From Aphrophora alni (taxonomy: Eukaryota > Arthropoda > Insecta > Hemiptera > Aphrophoridae), in the NCBI GenBank assembly GCA_963513935.1, contig OY740767.1, positions 154,510,431 through 154,574,430 of the forward strand: a DNA stretch of 64,000 nucleotides. The letters are read 5' to 3'. The first letter of the stretch is position 1. The number at the start of each line of letters is the position of its first letter. This document shows positions 1-11,985 of this stretch, in pieces. The notes beneath the pieces are model-generated. The model ran no database searches and was not told where the DNA came from. It saw only the letters and a program-made list of their open reading frames with translations. The translations under genes were made by a program, and so were the position numbers.

Positions 1-24
1 AAACACGCTAAATTAGATACAAAA

Positions 25-270
25 ATTTCAGATTTCCATTCTGCATGTAATGGTATCAATACGACTTCTCTACGTTGACAAATGGCGAAGTTGTCAAAAA
101 TATATTTTCGAAACCTGTCCTCCCAAAAAAATGCGACATTCGTACAGTTATGAGGCCCGGCAGCTCCTTTACACTTTGCGGTCCGCCAGGTGCTATAAAA
201 GTAAGGTAAATGTTTAGAAGTGCGTTTTGCAGTCACTACACTTCTTTCTTCATTACTTCAAGTTAGAGAA
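25..270 (+). repeat. dispersed repeat family D, copy 1
   Basis: The block with ATTCTGCATGTAA, then TGACAAATGGCGAAGTT, recurs near 55085-55160, and an inverted relic lies near 28044-28085. A TATAAAA at 194-200 is followed about 30 nt later by CAGTCACTACACTTC. That string recurs at 58760, so the TATA-like site probably belongs to the repeat and not to a host promoter. No ORF is visible. Confidence 0.4.
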
Positions 271-929
271 CACCTTTCCACTATTTTTCTAGTTTTGTGT
301 TTGTTTTTAATTCGTCATATTGCTTCCTTTTTGAGTTTTCATAAGTTGTTTTATCTATGTATTTAATTTCCTAAGTGTTAATTGTGAACCAAAGGTTGAA
401 CTATCGAACTTTTTTTTAATAATTTCGCGTGGAGTCGGAAAAAATACACCTTCTTGTACAAGTCGAATAGAAAAATGATACATCGCTCAAAATTTAAATT
501 ATACGATTATTTAATATACAGAAATCTCGTTAGGACCTAACTGATGTCAAGTAAGATATACACAATTACCCATGTAGTAACTGATTTAATTAACTTGATC
601 TATCAAAACAATTTAACATTGGCGTATATTTAGAAGATCTGCTTGTATTACTAGGGTAAGTCTATAAACTTGTTATTTATACGTAGTCCAACACACGAGG
701 AAAACCACAGTATAGATGTACAATAAAACCAAGTTAGCAAACCTAACTCGATTAGCTCTAACAAAACTCCCATCCAACGATTATCCACCTTAGGGAGGGT
801 GGTAATGCTATTATAGTCACTCTCGACATTTGGCTGCCGTATATCCTAGATAAACCGAACTGGAGCATACTAGCAAGCAAAAGGGACGGACTATATTATT
901 TTTACTTTCACATTTACGTAGGTTAATGG
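271..929. other. no gene recognised
   Basis: AT-rich sequence with no ORF longer than 60 codons. I see no RNA gene and no tandem repeat. Confidence 0.5.
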
Positions 930-1170
930 TGTAAAATAATCATTGTTGAGTTTTGTGCGGGCATATCCATTTTGTAATCTTCCGAGTAGAAAAAGTGGTT
1001 TTTGGAGAGCTGAGAGCTTTAACGTGTGGACCGAGCTTAACCAAATTTGGTATTTAGACATGTTTTGACCATATCTGGAATCCCCCCCATTTCTCTCTAA
1101 TTCAAAATTTGAGAGTATATATTATAAGATAACTCAAAATTACGTTTTTCTCAAAATACGCTACCAACGA
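930..1170 (+). repeat. dispersed repeat family A, copy 1
   Basis: This family recurs throughout the window. Its landmarks are GATGGGTCA near the start (absent here), a 'gtccgtctg...accgattttaatcaaatttg' block, 'tttggccatatctcg' and 'ctcaaaattacgatttt'. The copy is decayed and non-coding in all frames. I do not recognise the family. Confidence 0.45.
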
Positions 1171-1402
1171 CTTTGATTATTTGTTTCTAAACTTATAACA
1201 ATATTAATACAATGTTAAATTTATAAAGAAATTGCAAGTTGTTAACAGAATTTTATGATTTATTATTCTTTAAAATTCATTGAACTCATTTGTTGGTTAA
1301 ACATCATTTAGTAATATCAATTTAACACAAAAGATCTTTAAAACCAAACATAAAATTGGTACATACATAAAATTAATAACAAGAAAAAATACATATAGAA
1401 TT

Positions 1403-1704
1403 AACAAATAAAACACAATTTTTCTTTTGTAAAATTCTATAATTTATTGGTCTAGCCGACCATGGTTTCGCCAGTTACGGCATTGACGAGGCTCTTACAA
1501 GACTAAATACAAAGCACACCATTAACTTGTGCTTAAGCATGTTAACGGGAATTTCCTGCCTTTCTCAACCTTTTATAATAATTATGGTGTGCTTTGTATT
1601 TAGTCTTGTAAGAGCCTCGTCAATGCCGTAACTGGCGAAACCATGGTCGGCTAGACCAAATAAATTATAGAATTTTACAAAAGAAAAATTGTGTTTTATT
1701 TGTT
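1403..1704. repeat. fold-back inverted repeat of Penelope-type 3' ends
   Basis: Arms 1403-1522 and 1584-1704 are almost perfect inverted copies of about 120 nt, differing by one inserted A, around a 61-nt spacer. Each arm contains the block GCCGTAACTGGCGAAACC followed by ATGGTCGG. The same block ends the Penelope-like relic at 11380-11985, followed in both places by a similar 'aattatagaatttt...attgtgtt' tail. I infer two 3' termini of one Penelope-like family joined head to head. Each arm also carries a variant hammerhead-like fold (see findings). Confidence 0.75.
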
Positions 1705-3752
1705 AAAATGGAATTCTATCAAGTACCGTCGGTCATCAATGTTAACAACATATAGAATTCATGAATATTTCAGAGTCTATTCTCGGGGTAATGATTGTGG
1801 GGGATAATAAAAGTCTATATCTCGGGGGGGGGGGGTAAATAATTATTAATGCACAAAGTCTCTTTATCTCGGGGTATCGGGTTGGTTCTGACTTTTATAA
1901 AGGAAGTCAGAGACTTGTAATAATATTAACACAATTAATCATAAATTAAATAATAAGGAATAGTTTTTTTGTTTAATGAAGATGAAAAGATGATTATTGA
2001 TTATACAGCAGTTATTGTACTTTTGGTACATATATAAAAATTGTTTCTATGTTTTAAATTTTTCTTTCACACTAAACTTGTGAATATTTAGTTCTTTTTT
2101 AATGATGCCTCATAGGCTCAATAGTTTAAAAAGGAATGATATATTATAATGATAAATTGAACGATCTCACCAGGTTGGATTATACAGCAGTTATAGAATG
2201 GTCGATATTTAATCTATCTTTGGGTAGATTTTCAAACTTTTTGCTTTCACTAGACACTGATCTTATAGGCTTCTTCTCAGCCACTTTTAGAAGATTAAAA
2301 CAATACTTTTATATTTTTTAAAAAATCTTCAGACAGGAGCCAAGCCTAAATAGGTCTTGCCTATATGGGTTCCTGACCAACCACTCAAATCCATTGTTAG
2401 GCTGTACAAAGAGATTCACTGTTATTCACTTTCTTTTCAGATCATGTTTTGGATTTGTAGCACAAATGAAATGTAAATGGCCCTAATTTACAAGACAAGA
2501 AGTTGTTAATAACTTCATTTAATAATTACTGACTCTACTTTTAATAAAATTAAATGTTGAAGACATGCTATAGGGATCCAAATAACTTCTTCTTTTTTTT
2601 TTTTTTAATTAAAACTATCTTACAACTAAATACAATTTTATCTTGGTCATAATCTAAAGTTGGTTAAAATTCCTGCTTGTATTATTTTTAAACTGTTTTG
2701 GTCACGTGACCAAACCTGAAATATGTGTCCATCACGGAATCTAGGCGGCCATCTTTGAATTCCGAGCTTCCGTCGTATTTACCTTTTACAAACTACATTA
2801 ATTGTTTTTCTATAATATATAAACTTTGCTATTCGACTTACAACAATCGTAAATCTTTAAAATAAGTGGTCGAAAGTGTTGGTGGGTTCTAAACTTTGAA
2901 ACAAAAATAAGACTGAAAAAATCAACATATCTTATATTGTTGCAGTTGTCATGGTTTCCAAGAATGTTTTAAAATTCTCAATCATACACAACCACACATA
3001 ACACACATTAGAAACACACACAAATTCATTTCAAATCACAAGAAGTTACCATGCTGATTTGTCGGGCTGTAGTGCTTATAGTTACGGGGTTTGTTGTTTA
3101 TAAAATATTTAAAATTATAGACAAATAGACAAATGAAAGTATAATATCGATAACTTGTAACTAGAACTTTAAAATGAGGAAGTAAATATAATAATGATTT
3201 AACCAAAGTACAAAACTAAGATTATTTTTGTTTAATGTTGTCTATACTGGATTAAACGATACTCTTCAATGATACATATTTTTGTAACGTGCAATATTTT
3301 ATGTTGTAGTAATTGTTAGTTTTTTAATATAAATTATGAATTAGGGTTTAAAATTCTTCGTAGTTTAATTTTCCCTGAAGTTACGACAGTTGGTATTTCA
3401 ACAGATCTAATCTCTTGACCTCATTTTTCCGATTGCTCAAAGTGTGAAAGCCAACACTAAATATTCTAATTGTCTCAAAATCGGCTGTAAAGATTTTGAT
3501 AAAAGTTTACAATGGAACCGCAATCTCCTCAGGTTCACGATTTGTCAGTAACACAATTGACCTTTGAACTGTCATGAAAAACCTACTTTATCGGCTTTGT
3601 CAGAACCGTTTAAGTTATGACGAAATGTGAAGATTATTGAAAAAACCTATGTGCTAACTTGCAAGTAAAATCAATTTAGGTTCAAGTTAATTTCAATCAA
3701 ATATGAGGAGTTTATGACAAAGCAAATAGAATTAACGAATACATAAAATTAA
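1705..3752. other. no gene recognised
   Basis: AT-rich sequence with G runs near 1825 and a T run near 2590. The ORFs here are short and unlike any family I know. No RNA gene is seen. Confidence 0.5.
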
Positions 3753-3956
3753 CCAAAATACAAGGGCGTACTCAGAATCAAAACTAGGGGGGGGGGGGGA
3801 AGCCATGGTCATTCAATATACAACTGATTATTAAAATAGTTATTTCAAGAATTGTATTAAATTCCAGCAACAAAATGAATAATAAAGATTTATTTTTTGC
3901 TTCCAGGGGGGCAGCTGCCCCCCCTGCCCCTCGCTGTGTACGCCCATGCCAAAATA
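3753..3956. mobile_element. hAT-type MITE with 8-bp target duplication
   Basis: The element is 3761-3948. Its terminal inverted repeats are CAAGGGCGTAC (3761-3771) and GTACGCCCATG (3938-3948). The exact 8-bp direct repeat CCAAAATA flanks it at 3753-3760 and 3949-3956. An 8-bp duplication with short inverted ends is typical of hAT-superfamily MITEs. The inside is non-coding and has long G and C tracts near both ends. It lies immediately beside, and perhaps within, a Penelope-like relic that starts a few bases downstream. Confidence 0.8.
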
Positions 3957-3959
3957 TCA

Positions 3960-4990
3960 ATATTATTTAAGTTTTAATAACGAATATTAACGGCCTGATG
4001 GGGAACTGTCTGTCTCCTTTCATAGCTGAACTTTTCATGAATAGGTTTGAAGATTTATTAGTTAATAAAGTGCAATATGGTTTAATATATTAATGACATC
4101 TTTGTTATATTTATCTTGATAAATGTACTGTTAATGAATTTTTGGAATGAAATTTACAATGGTCACAACTCAATCAAATTTACTCATGAGATGGAGACTT
4201 GCCATGATATTTTGGTTAAGAATAATTATAATATTGAGTTTGATATACATAGAGAACCATCTAACAACAATACTACTGAATAGTTCTAACCATTGTAAGA
4301 GACATAAATTGGTGACTTTTAACTGTATCAGTTAGAGCTATCCAAATCCTTCTTACGCCTAAGGCGGTTTTACAGGGAATTGGATAATATTAAATGTATT
4401 GCTAAATTTAATCGGTTTGATACGAAAGTTGTAAATTGTATATTAAGGAAATAAAAACTTAAGAATGTAAGAAAAATGTACACGATTATCCAATCGGAAG
4501 AATGTAAATTTAAATATATTAGTTTGCCTTTAGATTTCGCCCTTACCATATAGGTTTGGAGTTGATTTTCAACAATTTAAATTTCAAAATTGCATTTAAA
4601 AACAATCTAACCCTGGGACATTGTTAGCTAATCCCAAAGATAAAATTCCAATGTTGGAGAAGTCTATAATTTTTATGATCGAGTGTGACCTATGTGAACA
4701 ATTTTATCTTAGTCAAACTAGAAGAAAGGTCATAACGAACTCAAAGATCATTTGTTTCATATTAATTTTGACAGGCCTGAAAAATCTAGCTATTCTGAGC
4801 ATGTTGTTTCTACATTTCTTAATGTAGGAATGAATAATGTTAGTTTGTTTACAAGAATTAAGAACAACAAATTGTTGGTTAGCTTTGAAAGTATTTTCAA
4901 TGTTGTTGGATTCTGATAAGGGGCCAATTCCGAACTTTTCTTTGTTAAAACCAAGTTAAAGCACACATTAGCCCTAATTTACTTTTAGTT
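3960..4990 (+). pseudogene. Penelope-like element relic: RT C-terminal part plus GIY-YIG endonuclease
   Basis: Reading across several frameshifts and stops gives a recognisable Penelope-like order. A 'GLMGNCLSPFIAELFMNRFE' block lies at about 3992-4050, where RTs of this group have GLPMGSPLSP..A. Then come a 'KFTHEMET' block near 4170, an 'SNHCKRHKL' block near 4290 and an 'IKCIAKFNRFDTKVVN' thumb-like block near 4390-4435. The linker-endonuclease block 'NPKDKIPMLEKS...IECDLCEQFY..QTRR' is at 4630-4730, followed by 'ELKDHLFH' and a decayed 'LE..' tail. The element copied itself by target-primed reverse transcription. This copy is dead, because no frame is open for more than about 70 codons. 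Confidence 0.8.
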
Positions 4991-5426
4991 TTGATGTGTA
5001 TTATAGTTATCTTTTCTTCATGTTTTAATATTAGTTACATTGAGAACTTGGACTTGTATTTTCCCATATATACATACAGTGGAACTTCTGTATAAAAAAT
5101 TTGTTATTTGGGGGTATTCGTTAATGGGAGGTCAAGGCCTTGAACTCATAAATCAATCCGGTGTTTGCTATGAAGGCTAAACTACTGTATTGAATTAACT
5201 TACCTTTTATCATGAAAACTCCATTTTACCATAGATTAAAACGGGACCATAACACTGCGGTGTAGAATCAAAATACTGCAAAAATTATATTTGAACATTG
5301 CACAATTTATTATTCACATAGACTCTAACAACAACACTTAGGAACAAAAAACTGGCGCCACCACACAACAGCACAAGTACAACACTACATGCTGAATGAA
5401 TAACAACCTCCTCAGTCAAGAGCTGA

Positions 5427-5935
5427 GCTTACACCAGTGTTACCAACTCCCAAAAATATTTACCCCTAAATCTAAAGTCAAAAACCCCTAAAATCACCAC
5501 AATTACTTGAAAAAACCCCTAAAAAAAATATATTGTTTAATAAATTTACTAACCTTTAAATGGTCTTATTAATTTCTCCTCTACTGCTGCAGTGCTGCTG
5601 GGTCTAACCAGTTTCGACACAACAAACCACTCTCATTGTCGAAGACGAATATTACAGACGAAAATCACATGACACAAAACACTACACACTACATAAAGTA
5701 TAAACACGTAAACACATTCACCATTAAAGGATCGTTAAATAATTAAAATGGAGTCAAAAGAATGAATAACAATTATATTATGTAAAAAATAGTAAATAAA
5801 TAATGATAAAATAAATAAGTAAAAAATCCCTAAAAATACCCCTAAAAATATAAAGCCCCTAAAAAAATCCCATCCCACTTATTTTCCCCCTAAATTTGGG
5901 GGGAAAACCCCTAAGTTGGGAACACTGGCTTACAC
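5427..5935. mobile_element. hAT-type MITE nested in the pogo relic
   Basis: The element is 5435-5927 (493 bp). The left end reads CAGTGTTACCAACT and the right end is its near-complement AGTTGGGAACACTG. The exact 8-bp duplication GCTTACAC flanks it at 5427-5434 and 5928-5935. The interior is non-coding, with many 'cccctaaa' stretches. Removing it joins two parts of the pogo relic, so it is the younger insertion. Confidence 0.9.
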
Positions 5936-6310
5936 TAACAGTTAGTTATTATTACAATGAAAGGGGAGGCCGAAATCAACCGCGCAGCATCTTTAAGAAA
6001 CCTAAATCGGCCGAAAACGAATCGGCAGCAATGATGGAAGATTTTTTTTCATGCATCACTGTTCCACTTTCATCATGGCTTCGTCAATGTCCTCATAAGT
6101 ACACAATTTTATTTATTTTTCTATTTAAGTCGTAGTCATTTCCTTGTTTCAAAATTAAATCACGATTTTTTTTAAATTGTTGATAACGAACTTTGCGGGA
6201 TATAAAATTTTTTTGCTGTCTTTTTTTTAACACCTTTATCAACATCCTTTAAGATGGACATTTTCTCTAAAACATTTAAACACTTTCGCTTCGACATGAT
6301 GCACGGAAAA
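5936..6310 (-). pseudogene. pogo/Tigger transposase N-terminal relic (CENP-B-type helix-turn-helix)
   Basis: Around 6178-6300 the minus strand reads 'MSKRKCLNVLEKMSIL', then 'DVDKGVKKKTAKKFYIPQSS', then LSTI. This is the DNA-binding domain typical of pogo, Tigger and jerky proteins. A frameshifted continuation lies below 6172, and 'YEDIDEAMMK' near 6080-6110 resembles the start of the second helix-turn-helix. Stops and frameshifts follow, and the DDE catalytic region is not found. It is a decayed transposase, not a host gene. Confidence 0.75.
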
Positions 6311-6678
6311 CCTAACACTTCGAAAGACAACTGAGAACTGAGAACAGTGAGAACCGTGAGAACTGCAATAAATACAGTAAGGCTCGGTTCATTTCCAGGA
6401 ATTGACGAGTTGGAAGGTGTGGCGAAACGGCTGTTTACTGTAATAGGGTGGATAAACAAAGCTTGACACATTTATGACACTATACAGTATTTATGGATTT
6501 TTTTTTCGTAAAGCTTCGGCTTTCCAAAACTCTTTCAATTTTTTACTGTGTGCTATGTATCGACTTCGTTATGGAGAGGTGTAGGGAAGTCAAAACACGT
6601 GCAATATTATTTATAGTTGACGGTGAGGAAATAAACTTCGTTGTTTGGAGTATTTCCTTACATAGAAGTTCCACTATA

Positions 6679-8261
6679 TATTTTATATATCAGACAGAGA
6701 TAGTCGGAACTCTGTCGCATTGGTATCCTGAAAGCTGGTATTTTATTTGAGTTAACCGAACAGAAAATATATTTTCCTATGTTTTGTTCTTACATACTAT
6801 ACTTAATTACACTTTCTTCCCATCTACACTTTAGGTTTGTGTACATAAAGCTAAGTGTAATTGAACAACATTTAATTTTGTTTTAATAACAAAAGACATT
6901 GTCAATGTTCATTGTTGCTCGTTCCTATAGAAACACCATATATATAAAATGTATGATTAGAGAGTTTTGTTAAAAATGTTTTGAATTTTTGTTGTGGTAT
7001 TTGTTCTTCATTCAAGGGACAATGCGGAACGGGTTCAGTCAATTTTATAGCAGAGAAGAGATATAATTCGTTAAACAAAATTAAATTTTAAGTAAAGGCT
7101 CATTCCAACTACATAAATGAGGATATGCAGAATTCTTGCTGTCGTAATCATTGGAGTAACCTGGTACACCGTTTCCGAATTTTTTGATAGGTGAATATGA
7201 CAAAGTTAATGGGTAATGGAGCAATGTAATTAATGGATTAAAAGTTGATATTACACTGATTGTTTCATACTTACTTGTTGGTACAAGCGTAGACATACAC
7301 AACTATAAATTTTTAATAATCTAAATAAAATGTTAACTTTGTTACCGATACAATGTATATTGTCAAAGATATCATGGAGAATATAGATTTACATTTTAAT
7401 TACTAGCAATAAATTTACAATTGACGTTTAAATCATAGACCAATTTTATCACTGGAAATTCATGTAGGGCTGAACATTTGAAGAGATTGATTAAAACGTG
7501 TCGATTTCCTACTTTTTACCAGACTAAAATTATTATAATTCGGGAACCACTGAACGATTTCTAAAATTTTGGCACTGGAATTGTTATCTTTATCACTGAA
7601 AAAATATATATTATCGCGGAAACTGTTAATTAATTACGTAAAATACGTATAACATTTTAATTTTCGTAATTACCAGTGAAGACAAATATTGTTATAACTG
7701 TAGAATTGATTTGAATCAAAAACTAAAACGAGACCAAATATACACACATCGGATCAGGGTTTCTCGAGTTAAGAGCTTAAAAACATAGAGATTATAAGTA
7801 GATACATGGAAAAACCTATTCGTCTCTAATCCCGAAATTATTACACAACTTGGCATCACCGCCTAGCAGTAACGCTACAGTAACACTATCTACGAATAAT
7901 CAGTTGAACTAACGTCAAAACGATTAATAGATATATGGCAGTTGGCCGTCTGGGTGTATTTTGTAATCTATGATGATCCGATATAGCCTACATTGAATGC
8001 TCAGTCACATTCAAACTTTTGAGCTGTTTTATAGAAAATTCTTTCACTATTAAACTTGCTACCAATTTGCCCTGTACTTTAAAAAATTTAATATTTCGTG
8101 TACCAAACATAGTCCCCGCTATTATATTCGTTAAAATAAACCAAAACACGGCATTTATTTAATGATACTTAATTTCATGCATTTATTTAAATTCTGCGAC
8201 AAATCTTCAAGAGCTTTTATTTTCATTTGATAAATACTACTTATATCAATCTAATACGGAA
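6679..8261. other. no gene recognised
   Basis: AT-rich sequence with no convincing ORF, RNA gene or clear repeat boundary. Confidence 0.45.
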
Positions 8262-8610
8262 TACAGGGTGTCGCAAGTTCTGTAGGTAGAAGGAACTTTA
8301 CGAAATACCGTTTGAATGGGCCACCATTTTGAAATTTGCCGATTTATATTATTTGCTTAGTAAGAAACAAAGATAACCAAACTTGTGAGCCTAAAATTGT
8401 TGTTACTATATATATAAGGTTATATATATAGCTACCTGGCCAAACCTGTCGTGGTATATAATTATATCGCAAAGTAAGCAAATATCGGCACTTCAAATAC
8501 GGATCAACACGTAAGTGGCGTTGTCTACCAGTTAAACTTTTGTAAAAAATACAGTTGAATAGAGTATAAAAACGTTGAAACGCGTTCATCAGATTGCCCA
8601 CAAAACAATT
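8262..8610. repeat. dispersed repeat family C, copy 1
   Basis: Starting at 'cagggtgtcgcaagtt', about 150 bp matches 10025-10135 in the same orientation. Shared strings include 'ccattttgaaatttgc' and 'gtgagcctaaaattgttgtt'. The 85-codon minus-strand ORF here is only a chance reading of the repeat. Confidence 0.5.
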
Positions 8611-10024
8611 GGTTGTTTTATAAAGTTTTAATAGTATTATTATATTTGTAAATCAGATAAATAAAAAATTATGACAAAATTAAACAATCTGAAAAACAGA
8701 CTTTATTTTTTGAATTATTTTCAAAACAAGATTTAATTTATAGTTTTAGAATAAAAAGTGAAGAAGTTATTTGGGAAATGCTTTAACATTGTTCTTATGG
8801 GACTACAAATCCAATATGGTTGCTACCTTTACCGCCCCTTATGACTTCATTACAGAGAAGTTATTTCTCCCCATAACGTTAGAATATTGATTTATCTTTG
8901 AATTCTACCAAAATTGATTGCAAAACTGATTTAACTTACCACAGATCTATCTGATATATCACTTGAACAAGAAGAACCAATTTAAAGTGTTGTTTTACTC
9001 ACCTGAAACATTAAATGAAATTTTCTTATAATATAATACTTAAGCAGTACAGTTTTTAAAGCCTACATATGTTACCTTTTTGTTATTTCCAGTGGGTTAT
9101 ATAGTACCTGGTGGTACCATCGGAGGAGGATCCCTAATTCTAGGAATGAAGGTCTGGCCGATTCCTTTTTCGACTCGAAAAGGGTCACTCATTATTACAC
9201 AAAACAATAAATGTGAATATCGGAGGTAAACATTTCGATGGCACCACCAGATTGTTTAAGGGCCATTTTTGATCTCTGCTCTGCAACTATAAAATCTAGC
9301 AACTATTTAGTTTTTGATGATCACTTCATTCACTTCCAATTCAATCCGGCAAGATAGATAGACTGTTGTTTATTGCAAAAAATAAAAAAAGATTCTCAAC
9401 TTATTTCCTACTTGATAACTATTAGAGATAGAGTCTGAAGTGCTAGGATATATCGAAACAGACATATAAATACTCCCGATAATTAATTAACGTTTTGATA
9501 GCAATACGTTAATTGTACGTCATGCCAATGAGACTAAAAAACGTAAATAGCCTAAACTAACCTAACCTAACCTCCTTTCTCAACGTTAAAATTGCATTCT
9601 ACCGTCACACTTAGAACATTTAATAGAATTTTTCACCAATTTCCAGTCTAAAAAACAGTTTTTATTTCCCCTAACCGCAATGAAGTGTTTCTACGCTTTT
9701 AGACTATTGAAATTGAAATCCATGATCCAGATAGAAATGAAATGAACCAGATAGAGTCGACTGATATGTACTTCTACTGTCCATCAACTGAAATATTGAA
9801 AATTTTCCTCCCTAAACTGGATGGTGCCACCACGCCTGGGTAATTCCCAAGACATCTAACAATAGACGTGATGTGTAGGAGCAGTAAAGATAGACAATAG
9901 AAGGGTTTCGGTGACACTTCTTCAGGTAGAAATAGCAGGTCAGGTACGATGGTACCATCAGGTTACTATGACCCTTTCCAGTAGCTAGTTTATCACGTAC
10001 TGCAACTAACATCTGATAATAGGT
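8611..10024. other. no gene recognised
   Basis: This stretch holds a short CCTAA run near 9555-9577. 'ggtggtacc' near 9111 and 'atggtgccaccacg' near 9820 suggest related, inverted repeat ends, but I could not define an element. Confidence 0.4.
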
Positions 10025-10135
10025 CTACAGGTGTCGCAAGTTATACCGTTTGAATAGGCCATCATTTTGAAATTTGCAGATTTATATTATTTGTTTAGTA
10101 AGAAACAAAGCTTGTGAGCCTAAAATTGTTGTTAG
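10025..10135. repeat. dispersed repeat family C, copy 2
   Basis: Matches 8268-8400 with a deletion of about 25 nt after 'tcgcaagtt'. Non-coding. Confidence 0.5.
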
Positions 10136-10619
10136 TGGAAACATTATTGCTGATTGTTTTAAGTTAAGCTGTTAATATTTCTCTAAAAATTCTTAATCAA
10201 TTTTGATTTAACATATTTTTGTTTATTATTTGGTAAAACTTGTCATTTCAATACGGATTTAACAACACGTAAGTTTCTCTCCGCATGTTTGTACCCAACT
10301 TCTGTAAGCCTGTAACGTGACTTGGTGTGTTCATGCTACGCTGCTGCAGTTTTTATTTCTTCACAGACAATATCCACTTGAGTGTCACATGGAGTGCTTA
10401 ACCTACAATAGTTGATAGTACTTTGTTTTTAAATTGCAACCCTATAGTCCAAACCGTTTTCAGAACATGATAAGTTTATTATTACCATTTCCCCAACTAT
10501 TTCAAGCCCTTCTTTTGTTTTTAATTTAAGTAAGACTTTCACTAGAGTAATTCCAAAATACTTTAAACGATGCCTCTGATGCTGTCATTCAGTAAATATT
10601 GTGCTTTTTGTTTTTATTT
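10136..10619. other. no gene recognised
   Basis: AT-rich sequence with no ORF, RNA gene or repeat I can define. Confidence 0.4.
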
Positions 10620-10680
10620 TGTCATATAGTATAGAAAAAGTTATGTGATGGGTCAACAAATAGAAAGCGAGTATTTGTGG

Positions 10681-10740
<60 letters not shown>

Positions 10741-10960
10741 TATATCCGTTTTGAGGTCTGTTGTCTGTCATCGTTTGTGTAGAGCTTTACAGCCCAAACA
10801 CGTAGACCGATTTTAATCAAATTTGCCGTGTGAACACATTTTAGTTATCTCGAGAGTTTTTTTCATTTTAAAAATAAAAATTAGTAGGTAGTTTGTATCA
10901 TATGAAGGGGAAAAAACTACGATTTTCTCAAAATAATTTTGATCACATTTTATTTATTTG
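10620..10960 (+). repeat. dispersed repeat family A, copy 2, with (AT)n
   Basis: 'gttatgtgatgggtcaacaa' opens the copy. A pure (AT)n microsatellite follows at about 10683-10735, then the 'cgtagaccgattttaatcaa' block and 'ctcaaaataattttgatcac'. Non-coding. Confidence 0.5.
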
Positions 10961-11379
10961 TAGACTTTAGGAACCCAAAGAAAATTACTCTCTCGTATTT
11001 ATGTGTAGGATAGGGCCAAACAATCAATGTCCTTCTGAAGTTCCCTGGGTGTAAAAAGTGGTTTATGATGTAAAAAGTCCCCTACAACTCAAAATCGTTG
11101 ATTAATCAAATGTGTTATCTGCACCACATCTAGAAAACGTCTATTACAATATTGTAGGAGATATAAACAAACCTATATTTCTATATAAATAAAGTATATA
11201 TCTTAAAATAAAATGACAATACACATTAACAAAGGTAATTTTAAATCACGGGATAATATTAAAACTAAAACCTACGTTATGGTAAGTTTAAACAAAACAG
11301 AAGGAAAGAAATAATAAAATAGTTTAGCTATGCTGTTGGGAAAATCATTGTAAACCAGTTTTTTACTGCAAAAACAATT

Positions 11380-11985
11380 TATCGAAAATGTTACTAAATT
11401 GTAAGGATAAAATAGATAACGTGCAAAAAAGTGGTGTTTATAAATGAACATGTAATATTTGTAATGCAGCTTATGTAGGCCAAACAGGCTGTAGTTTTAA
11501 ATGTGGGTTAAGTGAACACGAAAGAAGTTGGCGGTTGGGTCATAATGACTCTAGTTTTTCCAATCATTTAAAAACTCATTTAGTGTCTAATTTTTTTTAA
11601 TAATGTTAAGTTTGAGATTCTCCATGTCAATGCAAAAGTAGGAAATTAAATTCATTAGAAATGTTAGAGATTATGAGAATATTTTGTAAAGACTGGTACT
11701 CAATGATCAGGTAGAATTTTTGTCAAACTCACCTTTGCTAAGACCATTGTCTTCCTTATGGCCACTTGTTTCCCGCGCCCTTCTACTCCCTCCCCCTCTT
11801 AGCTAAGTAACTGTTCTTCTTTTTGTATTATAATAATAATGTTAGTTTTAAATATCTTCCTTAGTCTGTGACGTCTGTGTTAAGCTGCCTTGTAAATGCC
11901 GTTGCTGGCGAAACCATGGTCGGCAAGACTCAATTAAATTGTAGAATTTACTAATTATTGTGTTTGTTTTTTCAACAAAATATCC
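11380..11985 (+). pseudogene. Penelope-like element relic: GIY-YIG endonuclease and 3' end
   Basis: From about 11400 the frame reads 'CKDKIDNVQKSGVYK', a TGA stop, then 'TCNICNAAYVGQTGCSFK', then 'SEHERSW' and 'SSFSNHLKTH'. This is the Zn-binding linker and GIY-YIG nuclease of Penelope-like elements. After a frameshift, 'VKFEILH', 'LEMLEI' and 'LNDQVEFLSNSPLL' follow, which is the family's usual C-terminal tail. The 3' UTR ends near 11985 with the GCCGTTGCTGGCGAAACC motif, shared with the fold-back at 1403-1704. The reverse transcriptase part is missing, consistent with 5' truncation. Confidence 0.8.
11886..11925 (+). ncRNA. variant hammerhead-like fold in Penelope 3' end
   Basis: Stem I is TGCC (11886-11889) with GGCA (11922-11925). 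Stem II is GCC with GGC. GAAA follows, then a self-complementary stem III ACCATGGT and a C in the cleavage position. The strand that should read CUGANGA reads TTGTAAAT, so self-cleavage is doubtful. Compared with 1612-1652, the outer base pair of stem I changes from A-T to T-A with pairing kept. Confidence 0.4.

Larger units (their letters stand above)
5077..6676 (-). mobile_element. pogo/Tigger-like DNA transposon relic
   Basis: The left end, CAGTGGAACTTCTGTATAA at 5077, matches the right end read inward (AGTGGAACTTCTATGTAA, ending at 6676). TA flanks both ends (5075-5076 and 6677-6678), as expected for the Tc1/mariner-pogo superfamily. The transposase reads on the minus strand, with its helix-turn-helix near the right end. 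At about 1.6 kb the element is internally shortened, and a hAT-type MITE (5435-5927) sits inside it. Confidence 0.75.

Noticed and set aside
194..235. Host promoter (TATAAAA with initiator-like CAGTCA)
   Set aside because: The downstream string recurs at 58760 in repeat context and no ORF follows.
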